A DNA stretch of 40,098 bases from Rhodobacter sp. (lineage in GTDB: Bacteria; Pseudomonadota; Alphaproteobacteria; Rhodobacterales; Rhodobacteraceae). Numbering within the stretch: the stretch's first letter is position 1; the number at the start of each line of letters is the position of its first letter. Position numbers and translations under genes: made by a program. The stretch spans positions 1 to 40,098 of the forward strand of contig JAIYDJ010000121.1 of assembly GCA_027487575.1 (NCBI GenBank), written 5' to 3'. Below the pieces are notes generated by a model, which saw only the letters and a list, made by a program, of their open reading frames with translations, was not told the DNA's origin and made no database searches. This document shows, in pieces, positions 7,626-15,801 of this stretch.

Positions 7626-8456
7626 TCAGGGCACCGCAAAGGTCAGCGAGGCCCAGTCCGAATGCCAGACCGGCCCGGCGGCGGCATCCCCGTTGGGCAG
7701 GGGATAAAGATCGACGTTGTCGGCCAGATAGGTCATACCCGGCTGCACCGGCACCACGGTGTGTCCGGCCGCGTCGGTGGTATGCTGCGTGACGGTGACG
7801 GTGCCATCGGGCGCTTGCGCGAAAAGCTCGATCTGCGCCATGGCGCGCGGCTGGCCGTCCAGCCGCACCTCCAGCGGCAGTCCCGCCGTCACATCATCGA
7901 CGTATGGGTTGGCCAGAGCCACGATCTCGATCCGCAGCCCCAGCGCCCGGTCGGACCCGGCCCAATCCTGTGGCCCGTCACCAACCGCGATCAGCGATTT
8001 CGCGTAGCGGCGATAGGATTCCTTGAAGCGGGTCAGGGGCAACCCGCGCGTCAGGTGCAGGTCGGCCATAGCGGCGGCGGCCTTGTGCGTGGCAAACCGG
8101 GTGAACTGCGCATGATCCTTGTAGGTCACCGTGGCGTCGGTGGTTTCATGCACCAGAATGGCAAGGCCCGGTGCAGGCGCGGTGGTGGTCAGGGCGGGCA
8201 CGTCGCCCAGCCTTCCGGTCAACGGAATGGTTTCACTGCCGGTGACCATCTCGAACCGGGTAATGTTGCCGGGAAGGTAGTTCAGGCTCATGCCCTTCAT
8301 CTTTTCGCCGTTGCGCAACTCGACCGCCAGGGGTGCGCCTGACATTGGCGTGAAATCGTCGGGCAGCAGCCAGAATTCATGGGCTTGTGCAGCGCCTGTG
8401 CTAAATGCTCCGATCAGAACGCCGACCCGACAACAGCGCCAAAGAGTTTGCCACAT
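7626..8456 (-). CDS. DUF4198 family exported protein, probably metal-uptake associated
   Basis: A protein of 276 residues from ATG 8456. The N terminus is a signal peptide (hydrophobic core [12 protein letters not shown], cleavage after AQA) followed by [12 protein letters not shown], the typical start of mature DUF4198 proteins, in which a new N-terminal His may bind metal. The rest is a beta-rich periplasmic domain ending in a second Ig-like module ([11 protein letters not shown]...[14 protein letters not shown]). DUF4198 genes often lie beside nickel/cobalt uptake genes, and this one is divergent from a HupE/UreJ-like permease. The two start codons overlap within CATG (8454-8457). GGAG 9 bases before the ATG lies inside the opposite gene. 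Confidence 0.82.
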   Translation of the reverse strand: MWQTLWRCCRVGVLIGAFSTGAAQAHEFWLLPDDFTPMSGAPLAVELRNGEKMKGMSLNYLPGNITRFEMVTGSETIPLTGRLGDVPALTTTAPAPGLAILVHETTDATVTYKDHAQFTRFATHKAAAAMADLHLTRGLPLTRFKESYRRYAKSLIAVGDGPQDWAGSDRALGLRIEIVALANPYVDDVTAGLPLEVRLDGQPRAMAQIELFAQAPDGTVTVTQHTTDAAGHTVVPVQPGMTYLADNVDLYPLPNGDAAAGPVWHSDWASLTFAVP

Positions 8457-9591
8457 GACATTCCGCTCCATCCTGTCTGCCATGCGCAACGTGGCCCTTG
8501 GCCTCGCGTTGTCAATGCCCGGCTTGTCCCACGCCCACGAGGTGCGTCCCGCCGTGGCCGATGTGGCGGTGGGTGCGTCCCTGGTCGAGGTTTCGATCCG
8601 CCTGACGCTGGAGCCGATCCTGGCAGGCATGGACCTGACCGGGTTGGAGGATACCGACGAATCGCCGCTTGCCGCGCAATATGACACCCTGCGCGCCGAA
8701 AGCCCTGCCGAACTGACGGCAGCGCTGACCGCCGCCTGGCCCGACCTTGGCCCGCGCTTTGTGTTGAAGGCGGGCGAAACGGTTCTGCAACCGCGCATCG
8801 TCAGCCTGTCGGTGCCCGAGGTGGGGGACGTGTCGCTGCCGCGCGATTCGGTTCTGGTGCTGGCGGCCGACCTGCCCGACGACGGCACGCCGGTCGAGGT
8901 CGGCTGGGATGCGGCCTTCGGGTCGATCGCAGTGCGTCAGGCGGGGGGCGATGCCACGTCCTATGCCGCGCTGCTGTCGGGCGGGGATCTGTCAGACCCG
9001 CTGCCCCGTACCGCCATCGCGACCGACAGCGCGGGCGCGGTGTTTGTGCGCTACATCGTGTCGGGGTTCGAACACATCATCCCAAAGGGGCTGGACCACA
9101 TACTGTTCGTGCTGGGGCTGTTCTTCTACGCGCTGCGGGCGGGGCCGCTCTTGTCGCAGGTCACCGCCTTCACGCTGGCCCATACCGTGACGCTGGCCCT
9201 TGCAAGCCTTGGCGTGGTGTCGGTTCCCGCCACCATCGTCGAGCCGCTGATCGCCGCATCGATCGTCTATGTCGCGGTCGAAAACATCATCGGCGGCCGC
9301 AGCGGGGTTTTGCGGGTGGCGGTGGTGTTCGGGTTCGGGCTGCTGCACGGGCTGGGCTTCGCCTCGGTGCTGGGGGATGTCGGGCTGCAGGACAGCCGGT
9401 TCGTCGTTGGGCTGATCGGGTTCAACATCGGGGTCGAGCTGGGCCAACTGGCGGTGATCGCCATCGCCTTTCTGGCCGTGGGCCTGCCGTTCGGGCAAAA
9501 ACCCTGGTACCGGCGGGCCATCGTCATCCCCGCCTCCCTTGCCATCGCCGCCGTCGGGGCATGGTGGACGGTGGAGCGGGTGTTTCTGTAG
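8455..9591 (+). CDS. HupE/UreJ family membrane protein (putative Ni/Co permease)
   Basis: A protein of 378 residues from ATG 8455. A signal peptide ends at SHA, followed by HEVRP, so the mature protein begins with His as does its divergent neighbour. About 180 periplasmic residues precede a membrane domain of six or so spans. The permease signature is present: EHIIPKGLDHILFVLGLFF (GxDH motif) and GFGLLHGLGFASVL. HupE/UreJ proteins are nickel/cobalt transporters or accessory factors. No hydrogenase, urease or cobalamin gene is visible here, so the metal is not assigned. The start codon overlaps that of the DUF4198 gene, which implies shared regulation. Confidence 0.85.
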   Translation: MTFRSILSAMRNVALGLALSMPGLSHAHEVRPAVADVAVGASLVEVSIRLTLEPILAGMDLTGLEDTDESPLAAQYDTLRAESPAELTAALTAAWPDLGPRFVLKAGETVLQPRIVSLSVPEVGDVSLPRDSVLVLAADLPDDGTPVEVGWDAAFGSIAVRQAGGDATSYAALLSGGDLSDPLPRTAIATDSAGAVFVRYIVSGFEHIIPKGLDHILFVLGLFFYALRAGPLLSQVTAFTLAHTVTLALASLGVVSVPATIVEPLIAASIVYVAVENIIGGRSGVLRVAVVFGFGLLHGLGFASVLGDVGLQDSRFVVGLIGFNIGVELGQLAVIAIAFLAVGLPFGQKPWYRRAIVIPASLAIAAVGAWWTVERVFL

Positions 9592-9660
9592 TCGGCAAGC
9601 CGCACGGAACCGCGCGGGCACGCCCGGGTTGTTGAGCGACAGTACAGGAGAGGGCGCAGT

Positions 9661-9870
9661 GTGTTTCGCAAAGGCACGGACGTCGCGTGGGACTGGGGCA
9701 CCGGCACCGCAACCGGCAAGATCGCAGACGTCTACCACAGCAAGGTCACGCTGACGCTGAAGGGATCAGAGATCACCCGCAACGCCAGCCCAGACGACCC
9801 GGCCTATCGCATCGTGCAGGACGATGGCGACGAGGTGCTGAAATCCGGCAGCGAAATCCGCAGGGCGTGA
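9661..9870 (+). CDS. Small DUF2945 / hypervirulence-associated Tudor-like domain protein
   Basis: A 69-residue protein from GTG 9661 with AGGAGAGGG upstream. The sequence (RKGTDVAWDWGTGTATGKI then ITRNASPDDPAYRIVQDDG) matches the small SH3/Tudor-barrel proteins annotated DUF2945 or HVA1 Tudor, in which a W-G core and the late SPDDPAY-IVQ segment are conserved. The molecular role is not established; such proteins are soluble and single-domain. It converges on leuC, and the 7-base gap plus the leuC stop form a short hairpin. Confidence 0.8.
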   Translation: MFRKGTDVAWDWGTGTATGKIADVYHSKVTLTLKGSEITRNASPDDPAYRIVQDDGDEVLKSGSEIRRA

Positions 9871-9887
9871 ACCGGCGTTATGCCGGT
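9871..9887. repeat. Small hairpin spanning the convergent gene ends
   Basis: ACCGGC (9871-9876) and GCCGGT (9882-9887) pair around GTTAT. The hairpin begins just after the small plus-strand gene's stop and contains the leuC stop codon (TAA, 9880-9878). There is no U-tract, so it may protect mRNA 3' ends rather than terminate transcription. Confidence 0.4.
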
Positions 9888-11296
9888 TCCGCCATCATCT
9901 CGCGCACATCCGTCAGCCGACCGGTGATCGCCGCCGCCGCTGCCATCGCGGGCGACAGCAGGTGTGTGCGCCCGCCGCGCCCCTGACGGCCTTCGAAGTT
10001 GCGGTTGGACGTCGCGGCACAGCGTTCGCCCGGCTGCAACTGGTCGGGGTTCATCGCAAGGCACATCGAACAGCCCGCCAACCGCCATTCGAACCCGGCA
10101 TCGATGAATATCTGTGCCAGACCCTCTTCCTCGGCCTGCGCCCGCACCAGACCGGACCCCGGCACCACCATGGCGCGCAGCCCGTCCTTCTTCTTCTTGC
10201 CCTTCAGGATGGCCGCCGCCGCGCGCAGATCCTCGATCCGGCCATTGGTGCAGGACCCGATGAACACCGTGTCGATGGCAATCTCCGACAGCTTCTGCCC
10301 CGGTACCAGACCCATGTAGTCCAGTGACCGCTGCACGGCTTCGACCTTGCCGCCGGTGAACTCCGACGGGCTGGGCACCACGCCTGTGATCGGCAGCACA
10401 TCCTCGGGGCTGGTGCCCCAGGTCACCACCGGCGCGATGTCCTCGCCGCGTAGCGTCACCACCTTGTCGAAATGCGCGCCCACGTCGGTGAAAAGCGTCT
10501 TCCAATAGGCCACCGCCGCCTCCCACGCCGCACCTTTCGGCGCGTGCGGGCGGCCCATGCAATAGGCGAAGGTCTTTTCGTCCGGCGCGATGAGGCCGGC
10601 CCGCGCGCCGCCCTCGATCGCCATGTTGCAGACCGTCATGCGGCCTTCCATCGAAAGCTCGCGGATCGCCTGCCCGCAATACTCGATCACATGGCCGGTG
10701 CCACCGGCGGTGCCCGTGGCCCCGATGACCGACAGGGTGATGTCCTTGGCGGTGACACCCGGGCGAAGGCTGCCGGTGATTTCCACCTTCATGTTCTTCG
10801 CCTTGCGCTGGATCAGCGTCTGGGTGGCCAGCACATGTTCGACTTCGCTGGTCCCGATGCCATGCGCCAGCGAACCGAACGCGCCATGCGTCGCGGTATG
10901 CGAGTCGCCGCACACCACCGTCATGCCGGGCAGCGTCCAGCCCTGTTCGGGCCCCACGATGTGGACGATCCCCTGCCGGACATCCGACACCGGATAATAG
11001 TTGATCCCGAAATCCCGCGCGTTCTGGTCCAGCGCCGCGACCTGCACCCGGCTGTCTTCGGTCATCGTCGCGGCATTGGCGCGGTCGAGCGTGGTCGGCA
11101 CGTTGTGGTCGGGCACGGCGATGGTTTTCTGCGGCGCGCGCACGGTGCGTCCCGTCATGCGCAGACCTTCGAACGCCTGCGGACTGGTGACTTCATGCAC
11201 CAGATGGCGGTCGATGTACAAAAGGCAGGTGCCGTCCTCGGCCTCGTGCACCACATGGTCGTCCCAGATCTTGTCGTAAAGCGTGCGAGCGGTCAT
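9878..11296 (-). CDS. leuC: 3-isopropylmalate dehydratase large subunit
   Basis: This is the catalytic [4Fe-4S] subunit of isopropylmalate isomerase, acting with LeuD in leucine synthesis. The product is 472 residues, standard length, from ATG 11296 with GGAGAGAG just upstream. The aconitase-type cluster cysteines are present: IGSCTNGR and, 60 residues later, GCSMCLAM with C-x2-C spacing, as in characterised Leu[14 protein letters not shown] and [10 protein letters not shown] are the other family landmarks. No leucine-rich leader peptide or attenuator is apparent upstream. It is separated from leuD by about 2.3 kb. Confidence 0.97.
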   Translation of the reverse strand: MTARTLYDKIWDDHVVHEAEDGTCLLYIDRHLVHEVTSPQAFEGLRMTGRTVRAPQKTIAVPDHNVPTTLDRANAATMTEDSRVQVAALDQNARDFGINYYPVSDVRQGIVHIVGPEQGWTLPGMTVVCGDSHTATHGAFGSLAHGIGTSEVEHVLATQTLIQRKAKNMKVEITGSLRPGVTAKDITLSVIGATGTAGGTGHVIEYCGQAIRELSMEGRMTVCNMAIEGGARAGLIAPDEKTFAYCMGRPHAPKGAAWEAAVAYWKTLFTDVGAHFDKVVTLRGEDIAPVVTWGTSPEDVLPITGVVPSPSEFTGGKVEAVQRSLDYMGLVPGQKLSEIAIDTVFIGSCTNGRIEDLRAAAAILKGKKKKDGLRAMVVPGSGLVRAQAEEEGLAQIFIDAGFEWRLAGCSMCLAMNPDQLQPGERCAATSNRNFEGRQGRGGRTHLLSPAMAAAAAITGRLTDVREMMAEPA

Positions 11297-11349
11297 GGCT
11301 CTCTCCGTCGAAATGGCTGTGGGGGCGAACGCGAAAGGGCGTCGCGCGC

Positions 11350-11427
11350 TTACCGGGCCGACCGGAACTCGCGGGTGAACCGCCCGGGCAGGCGGTCATG
11401 GTCGGTGATGTCGAAAAATTCGGTCAT
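11350..11427 (-). CDS. Possible 25-residue ORF upstream of leuC
   Basis: A short frame from ATG 11427 to TAA 11352-11350 would encode [15 protein letters not shown] plus ten more residues. Nearly every third codon position is G or C and codon choice matches real genes in the window. No Shine-Dalgarno is seen, and it contains too few leucine codons to be a leu attenuator peptide. It may be a leaderless small protein on the leuC transcript, or chance. Confidence 0.25.
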   Translation of the reverse strand: MTEFFDITDHDRLPGRFTREFRSAR

Positions 11428-11573
11428 GAAGGATGGAAATACCGCCCGGCGCTGCGCAAGGCAAGGGCGCTGCAAGGCAGGTCTGCCGGTCAGTCACTGA
11501 CGGATGCGCACGGTGTCTTGTTCCGGTCATTGCAACCTTCTAGCGTTGCAGGCATGGGCCAAGGGGGACAGGG

Positions 11574-11975
11574 TTGAAACGATATCTTCTTGCCATCCTC
11601 GTCTCGCTTCTCGGCCTTCAATCGGCGCAGGCCGAAATGCGCCAGATTGTCTGTCAGTTCTCGACGGGATCGCAGACGCTGATCATGCCAGAGGTCCGTT
11701 TGCGCGTCGATGCCGCGACTGGAGCGGCCACGGTTGAGGATGCCTTGACCCGCAAGCTGATCGGCGGCGCGGTGCGGGCCAGCGTGACCGAACGACGCAA
11801 CAAGCGCCTGATCTACACCATGTATGCCTGGCGTCTGGACGGGCTTTCCAAGGCGGAGTCCTGGGGCAGCTATGTGGATTTCCGGCTGAAGGTGGAAAGC
11901 GACGGCAGGGCGTTCATCGAAACGACAAACGTCCACGTCGTGCGACCGCAAACCGCACGGGGGCGGTGTTCCTGA
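11574..11975 (+). CDS. Small secreted protein, first of a paralogous pair, unknown family
   Basis: A 133-residue protein from TTG 11574, preceded by a purine-rich AAGGGGGACAGGG. The N terminus MKRYLLAILVSLLGLQSAQA is a clear Sec signal peptide. The mature part has one early Cys (RQIVCQF) and ends in GRCS, so a disulfide tying the ends together is likely. Blocks shared with the next gene are a LIMPEVRLRVDAATG segment, TVEDAL, AWRLDGLS and VDFRLKVESDGRAF. I do not recognise the family; the pattern suggests a small periplasmic beta-barrel. It lies upstream of the arabinose-like operon on the same strand, with no proof of a link. Confidence 0.75.
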   Translation: MKRYLLAILVSLLGLQSAQAEMRQIVCQFSTGSQTLIMPEVRLRVDAATGAATVEDALTRKLIGGAVRASVTERRNKRLIYTMYAWRLDGLSKAESWGSYVDFRLKVESDGRAFIETTNVHVVRPQTARGRCS

Positions 11976-12002
11976 AGCATCTGTGAAGGCTGGAGGGGTC
12001 GA

Positions 12003-12422
12003 ATGCGCAGAAGGGCAGGATGGTGGCTGTGGATTGCAGGTCTTTTCCTGTCGGCCGCGCATGCCCATGCCGAACCGACCATGCTGACCTGCCGTTTTCC
12101 GGAACGCGCGAAGTCCCTGATCATGCCGCAGATCGTCCTGCGTCACGACCCCGCCACGGGCCGGACAACGGTCGAGGACAGGTTGATCCTTGAAATTCAC
12201 GGGCGACCCAAGGCGGCGAGCGTCGAATATGTCTACAAGAACCGGGCCGTCATCCGGGCCGTTCATTCCTGGCGACTCGATGGGTTGTCCTACGCAACCG
12301 TGCCCGGAGGATACATGGACTTTCAGTTGAAAGTCGAAGCAAACGGACGCGCCTTCGTTGCGACCCTTCCGCCGCGCGCCCCTTTTACCCCTTCCGCCTC
12401 CGCCAAAGGGCAGTGTTCCTGA
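12003..12422 (+). CDS. Small secreted protein, second of the paralogous pair
   Basis: A 139-residue protein from ATG 12003 with GGAGGGG at good spacing. The signal peptide is WWLWIAGLFLSAAHAHA. The mature protein aligns with the preceding gene: an early Cys (MLTCRF), SLIMPQIVLRHDPATG, TVEDRL, SWRLDGLS, MDFQLKVEANGRAF and a terminal GQCS. The two genes are 27 bases apart and clearly a tandem duplication. A short Pro/Ala-rich insertion (LPPRAPFTPSAS) precedes the terminal Cys only in this copy. The function is unknown. Confidence 0.78.
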   Translation: MRRRAGWWLWIAGLFLSAAHAHAEPTMLTCRFPERAKSLIMPQIVLRHDPATGRTTVEDRLILEIHGRPKAASVEYVYKNRAVIRAVHSWRLDGLSYATVPGGYMDFQLKVEANGRAFVATLPPRAPFTPSASAKGQCS

Positions 12423-12656
12423 TCCGCGGCCTGCCCCGCGCATCATGGCTGCCCGGTTGCGATCCGGCATGGTCGACCGCCTCACCCCGCGCCTGCGCAT
12501 TGTCCCGATGGTTCGGTCCCCTGACAACAATCCGGAAACATCGTCGCAAGATGCCTCTGACTTGCTGATTCATCGACTTCATTTGGCCGCATTCGGAAAC
12601 AATACCGGCGTTGTGGTCCGATGGCACGGACCGTGTGGTGACAAAGGGGGCCGGGC
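12423..12656 (+). other. Intergenic region upstream of the arabinose-like operon
   Basis: These 234 bases contain no convincing gene on either strand. A purine-rich GGGGGCCGGGC just before 12657 can serve as the ribosome site. The central part (about 12530-12610) is richer in A and T than its surroundings and is the likely promoter region, but no clean -35/-10 pair stands out. Confidence 0.35.
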
Positions 12657-14078
12657 ATGGCGCAGAAGTTTCTGGTGGTCGACCTTGACGGAACGCTCAT
12701 CCGGTCGGACATGCTGTTCGAAAGCTTCTGGTCCGCCTTCTCGCTGCGCTGGACCACCCCGTTCAGTGCCGCGCGGCGTCTGGTGGACGGGCGGGCGGCG
12801 CTGAAGGCGCAGCTTTCGGCGCAGGGCCCGGTCGATGTCGCCTCGCTGCCCTACAATGCCGCCGTGTTGCAATACATCGCCGACTGGCGCGCGGGCGGCG
12901 GGCGCACCGCGCTGGTCTCTGCCGCGAACCAGATCCAGGCCGACCGGGTCGCAGCCCACCTTGGCCTGTTCGACGAGGTGCACGGATCGGACGCCACGAC
13001 CAACCTCAAGGGCGCACGCAAGGCCAGCTTTCTGGTGACCCGGTTCGGAAACCGGGGCTTCGATTATATCGGCGATGCCGAAGCCGACATTCCCGTGTGG
13101 GAAAAGGCCTCGCGCGCCATTCTGGTGAACGTGCCCGAAGCTGTCCGTGCCCGCGTCGCGGCCTTCGGGCGCGAGGTGGTCGAGCTTCCGGCGCAACTGC
13201 CCACGGTCGCACCCTACCTGCGCGTCCTGCGGCCGCATCAGTGGCTGAAGAACATGCTGGTCTTCCTGCCGCTGCTGGCCGCGCACCAGTTCGACATGGT
13301 CACGCTCGGCCAATCCCTGCTGGCCTTCGTCGCCTTCTGCCTGATCGCGTCCAGCGTCTATGTGCTGAACGATCTGCTCGATCTGGCCGCCGACCGTGCC
13401 CACCCGCGCAAGCGCAACCGGCCCTTCGCCTCGGGCGCGGTGCCGCTGTCGCATGGCACGGTGCTGGCCCCGGTGCTGCTGCTGGCAGGTCTTGCGGTGG
13501 CCCTGACGCTGGGCGAGGCGTTCGTGCTGACGGTTCTGGCCTATTACGTCGCGACCACCGCCTATTCGCTGTATTTCAAGCGTCAGCCGCTGGTGGATAT
13601 CTGCCTTCTGGCCGGGCTTTACACCGCCCGCATCGTGGCGGGGGCCGTGGCGACCGGCATTCCGCTGTCGGTCTGGTTGCTGGCCTTCTCGATCTTCTTC
13701 TTTTTCTCGCTGGCTGCGGTCAAGCGGCAGACCGAACTGGCCGATGCCGCCGCCTCGGGGCGGATCGGCGCGGCGGGGCGCGGTTACCGGGTCGAGGATC
13801 TGCCGATGGTGATGGGGATGGCGACCGCCTCGGGCTATGTCTCGATCCTCGTGATGGGCCTTTACGTCAACTCGCCCGCCGTTCTGGCGCTTTACGCCAA
13901 TCCGCCGGTGCTGTGGGGGGTCTGCCTCGTGCTGTTCTTCTGGTTCAACCGGATCGTCATGCTCACCCACCGTGGAGAGATGCACGACGATCCGGTGGGG
14001 TTTGCCGTCACCGACTTCACCAGCCAGATGTGCTTTGCCCTGATCCTTGTCATCACCGCGCTGGGAGCGCTGCAGTGA
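12657..14078 (+). CDS. HAD phosphatase fused to UbiA prenyltransferase (decaprenyl-phosphate phosphoribosyltransferase-like)
   Basis: A 473-residue two-domain protein. Residues 1-170 are a HAD phosphatase: DLDGT with Asp9 and Asp11, LVSAAN near 87, LKGARK near 117, and GDAEAD at 139-144. Residues 185-473 are a UbiA membrane domain: LRPHQWLKNMLVFLPLLA, the Mg-binding NDLLDLAAD (238-246) followed by RAHPRKRNRPFASG, and about eight further spans. In mycobacteria the UbiA enzyme Rv3806c transfers 5-phosphoribose from PRPP to decaprenyl phosphate, and a phosphatase then removes the 5-phosphate. This fusion would supply both steps. It is first in a five-gene operon; its TGA overlaps the next GTG. 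Confidence 0.88.
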   Translation: MAQKFLVVDLDGTLIRSDMLFESFWSAFSLRWTTPFSAARRLVDGRAALKAQLSAQGPVDVASLPYNAAVLQYIADWRAGGGRTALVSAANQIQADRVAAHLGLFDEVHGSDATTNLKGARKASFLVTRFGNRGFDYIGDAEADIPVWEKASRAILVNVPEAVRARVAAFGREVVELPAQLPTVAPYLRVLRPHQWLKNMLVFLPLLAAHQFDMVTLGQSLLAFVAFCLIASSVYVLNDLLDLAADRAHPRKRNRPFASGAVPLSHGTVLAPVLLLAGLAVALTLGEAFVLTVLAYYVATTAYSLYFKRQPLVDICLLAGLYTARIVAGAVATGIPLSVWLLAFSIFFFFSLAAVKRQTELADAAASGRIGAAGRGYRVEDLPMVMGMATASGYVSILVMGLYVNSPAVLALYANPPVLWGVCLVLFFWFNRIVMLTHRGEMHDDPVGFAVTDFTSQMCFALILVITALGALQ

Positions 14079-14488
14079 CTATCGCCCTTGCCCTGCGATT
14101 CGCCGGATTTGCCGTGATCGCGACGCTGGTCAACCTTGGCGCGCAGCGGGTCGTGCTCGGCTGGGCCGGGGGCGGTCTGCTGGCGGCGATGGTTGCGGGC
14201 ACCGCGCTGGGATTGCTGGTCAAGTATCTGCTCGACAAGCGCTGGATCTTCGACGACCGCAGCACCGGCCTGCGCGCGCATGGCCGCCGCTTTTCGCTGT
14301 ATGCCGGGATGGGTGTGCTGACCACGCTGCTGTTCTGGGCGGTCGAGGCTGGTTTCTGGTGGACCTTCCAGACCCATGCGGCACGCGAGGCGGGCGCGGT
14401 TCTGGGCCTCGGCCTTGGTTACATCCTGAAATACGCCCTTGACCGGCGCTTTGTCTTCACCGTCTCGCCTGACCGGAGCCTTGCATGA
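14075..14488 (+). CDS. GtrA family membrane protein (putative lipid-linked sugar flippase)
   Basis: A 137-residue protein with four membrane segments. The family landmarks are LRFAGFAVIATLVNLG at the N terminus, LGLLVKYLLDKRWIF in the middle and LGLGYILKYALDRRFVF at the C terminus; the repeated K-Y-L/A-L-D-[KR]-[RK] motif is the GtrA signature. GtrA proteins are thought to move polyprenyl-phosphate sugars across the inner membrane. The GTG start at 14075 overlaps the previous stop by 4 bases (GTGA). In Mycobacterium tuberculosis a GtrA protein, Rv3789, sits directly before dprE1, the same order as here. Confidence 0.9.
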   Translation: MTIALALRFAGFAVIATLVNLGAQRVVLGWAGGGLLAAMVAGTALGLLVKYLLDKRWIFDDRSTGLRAHGRRFSLYAGMGVLTTLLFWAVEAGFWWTFQTHAAREAGAVLGLGLGYILKYALDRRFVFTVSPDRSLA

Positions 14489-15801
14489 TGCTGTCCGGCT
14501 GGGGCAGATATCCACGGCAGGACTGCCGGGTCAGCCGCCCGCGCGACGAGGCTGCGGTGCGCGCACAGGTGGCCAAGGGCGGCCTGATCGCACGGGGCAA
14601 CGGCCGCGCCTATGGTGACAGCGCCCTGAGCCGCGCCAACACCGTCGACATGCGCGGCTTCGACCGGATGCTGGGCTTCGACGAGACAACCGGCCAGCTT
14701 GTGGCGGAATCGGGCGTGCTGCTGGCGGATGTGATCCGCGTTTTTCTGCCGCGCGGCTGGTTTCCCTTTGTCACACCCGGCACCAAGTTCGTCACCCTCG
14801 GCGGGATGATCGCGGCCGACGTGCACGGCAAGAACCACCACTGCGAGGGCGGCTTCGGCGGCTTTGTCGACTGGATCGATGTCATGGGACCGGACGGCGC
14901 GGTGCGCCGCACCCTGCCGGGTGACGATCTGTTCGCCTGGACCGTTGGCGGCATGGGCCTGACCGGGGTGATCCTGCGCGCCGCCTTCCGCCTGCGCCGG
15001 GTCGAAACCGGCTGGATCCGCCAGCGCACGATCCCCACCGCCAACCTTGCCGACACGCTGACCGCGTTTCAGACCCATCACGACGCCCGCTATTCCGTCG
15101 CCTGGATAGACTGCCTCAGCCGCGGTGCCGATCTGGGCCGGTCGCTGCTGACGCTGGGCGACCATGCCGATCTCGACGATCTTTCGGCAGAACAGCGCAA
15201 GGCCCCCTTCGCCCCGCCCGCCCGGCGCACGCTGGGCATGCCGCTGGACGCACCGGGGTTCCTTTTGAACCGCCACACGGTCGCGGCCTTCAACCGCGCC
15301 TATTACAAGCGCGGACTGGCCGCTGCGGGCGACGCGCTGACCGGGTGGGACAGCTATTTCTACCCGCTCGACGCCATCCTGGGCTGGAACCGCATCTATG
15401 GCCGCCGGGGTTTCGTCCAGTTTCAATGCGCGCTGCCGCTGGAAACGTCGGCGGCAGGGCTGACCGACCTCTTGCAGACGATTTCCGCCACCGGTCTGGG
15501 GTCGTTTCTGGCCGTGCTGAAACGGCTTGGCCCGCAAGGCGCGGGTCTGTCCTTCCCGATGGAGGGGCATACACTTGCGCTCGACTTTCCGGCCACGCCC
15601 GCCGCGCTGGCGCTGCTGGCCGATCTTGACCGGATCACGCTGGCACATGGCGGGCGGTTCTATCTTGCCAAGGACAGCCGCCTGACCCCCGACATGTTGC
15701 GCCGCACCGATCCGCGCGTCGCCGCGTTCCGCGCCATGCGCGATGCGGCGGCGCTGCCCGCGTCCTTTTCGTCCTCCCAGTCCGAAAGGCTTTACCTGTG
15801 A
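14485..15801 (+). CDS. DprE1-like FAD-dependent polyprenylphosphoryl-ribose oxidase
   Basis: A 438-residue FAD-binding (PP-loop/ALO-type) oxidoreductase. ARGNGRAYGDSAL (Tyr43 at the position of DprE1 Tyr60), TPGTKFVTLGGMIAADVHGK followed by NHH (114-119), and TVGGMGLTGVILRA match DprE1 closely. The C-terminal part has LKRLGPQGAGLSFPMEGHTL and YLAKDSRLTPDML, with Lys396 at the position of catalytic Lys418. DprE1 oxidises the C2 hydroxyl of decaprenylphosphoryl-ribose, the first half of epimerisation to the arabinose form. The position of mycobacterial Cys387 is Ala365 here. ATGA overlap with gtrA and GTGA overlap with the SDR gene. Confidence 0.88.
   Translation: MMLSGWGRYPRQDCRVSRPRDEAAVRAQVAKGGLIARGNGRAYGDSALSRANTVDMRGFDRMLGFDETTGQLVAESGVLLADVIRVFLPRGWFPFVTPGTKFVTLGGMIAADVHGKNHHCEGGFGGFVDWIDVMGPDGAVRRTLPGDDLFAWTVGGMGLTGVILRAAFRLRRVETGWIRQRTIPTANLADTLTAFQTHHDARYSVAWIDCLSRGADLGRSLLTLGDHADLDDLSAEQRKAPFAPPARRTLGMPLDAPGFLLNRHTVAAFNRAYYKRGLAAAGDALTGWDSYFYPLDAILGWNRIYGRRGFVQFQCALPLETSAAGLTDLLQTISATGLGSFLAVLKRLGPQGAGLSFPMEGHTLALDFPATPAALALLADLDRITLAHGGRFYLAKDSRLTPDMLRRTDPRVAAFRAMRDAAALPASFSSSQSERLYL

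Noticed and set aside
11297..11573. leu operon attenuator / leader peptide
   Set aside because: The small minus-strand frame there has only one leucine codon, and no terminator-antiterminator pair was seen before leuC.
12579..13985. Long minus-strand frame opposite the HAD-UbiA gene
   Set aside because: Antisense shadow, low-complexity His/Gln/Arg composition; the plus-strand product has clear catalytic motifs.
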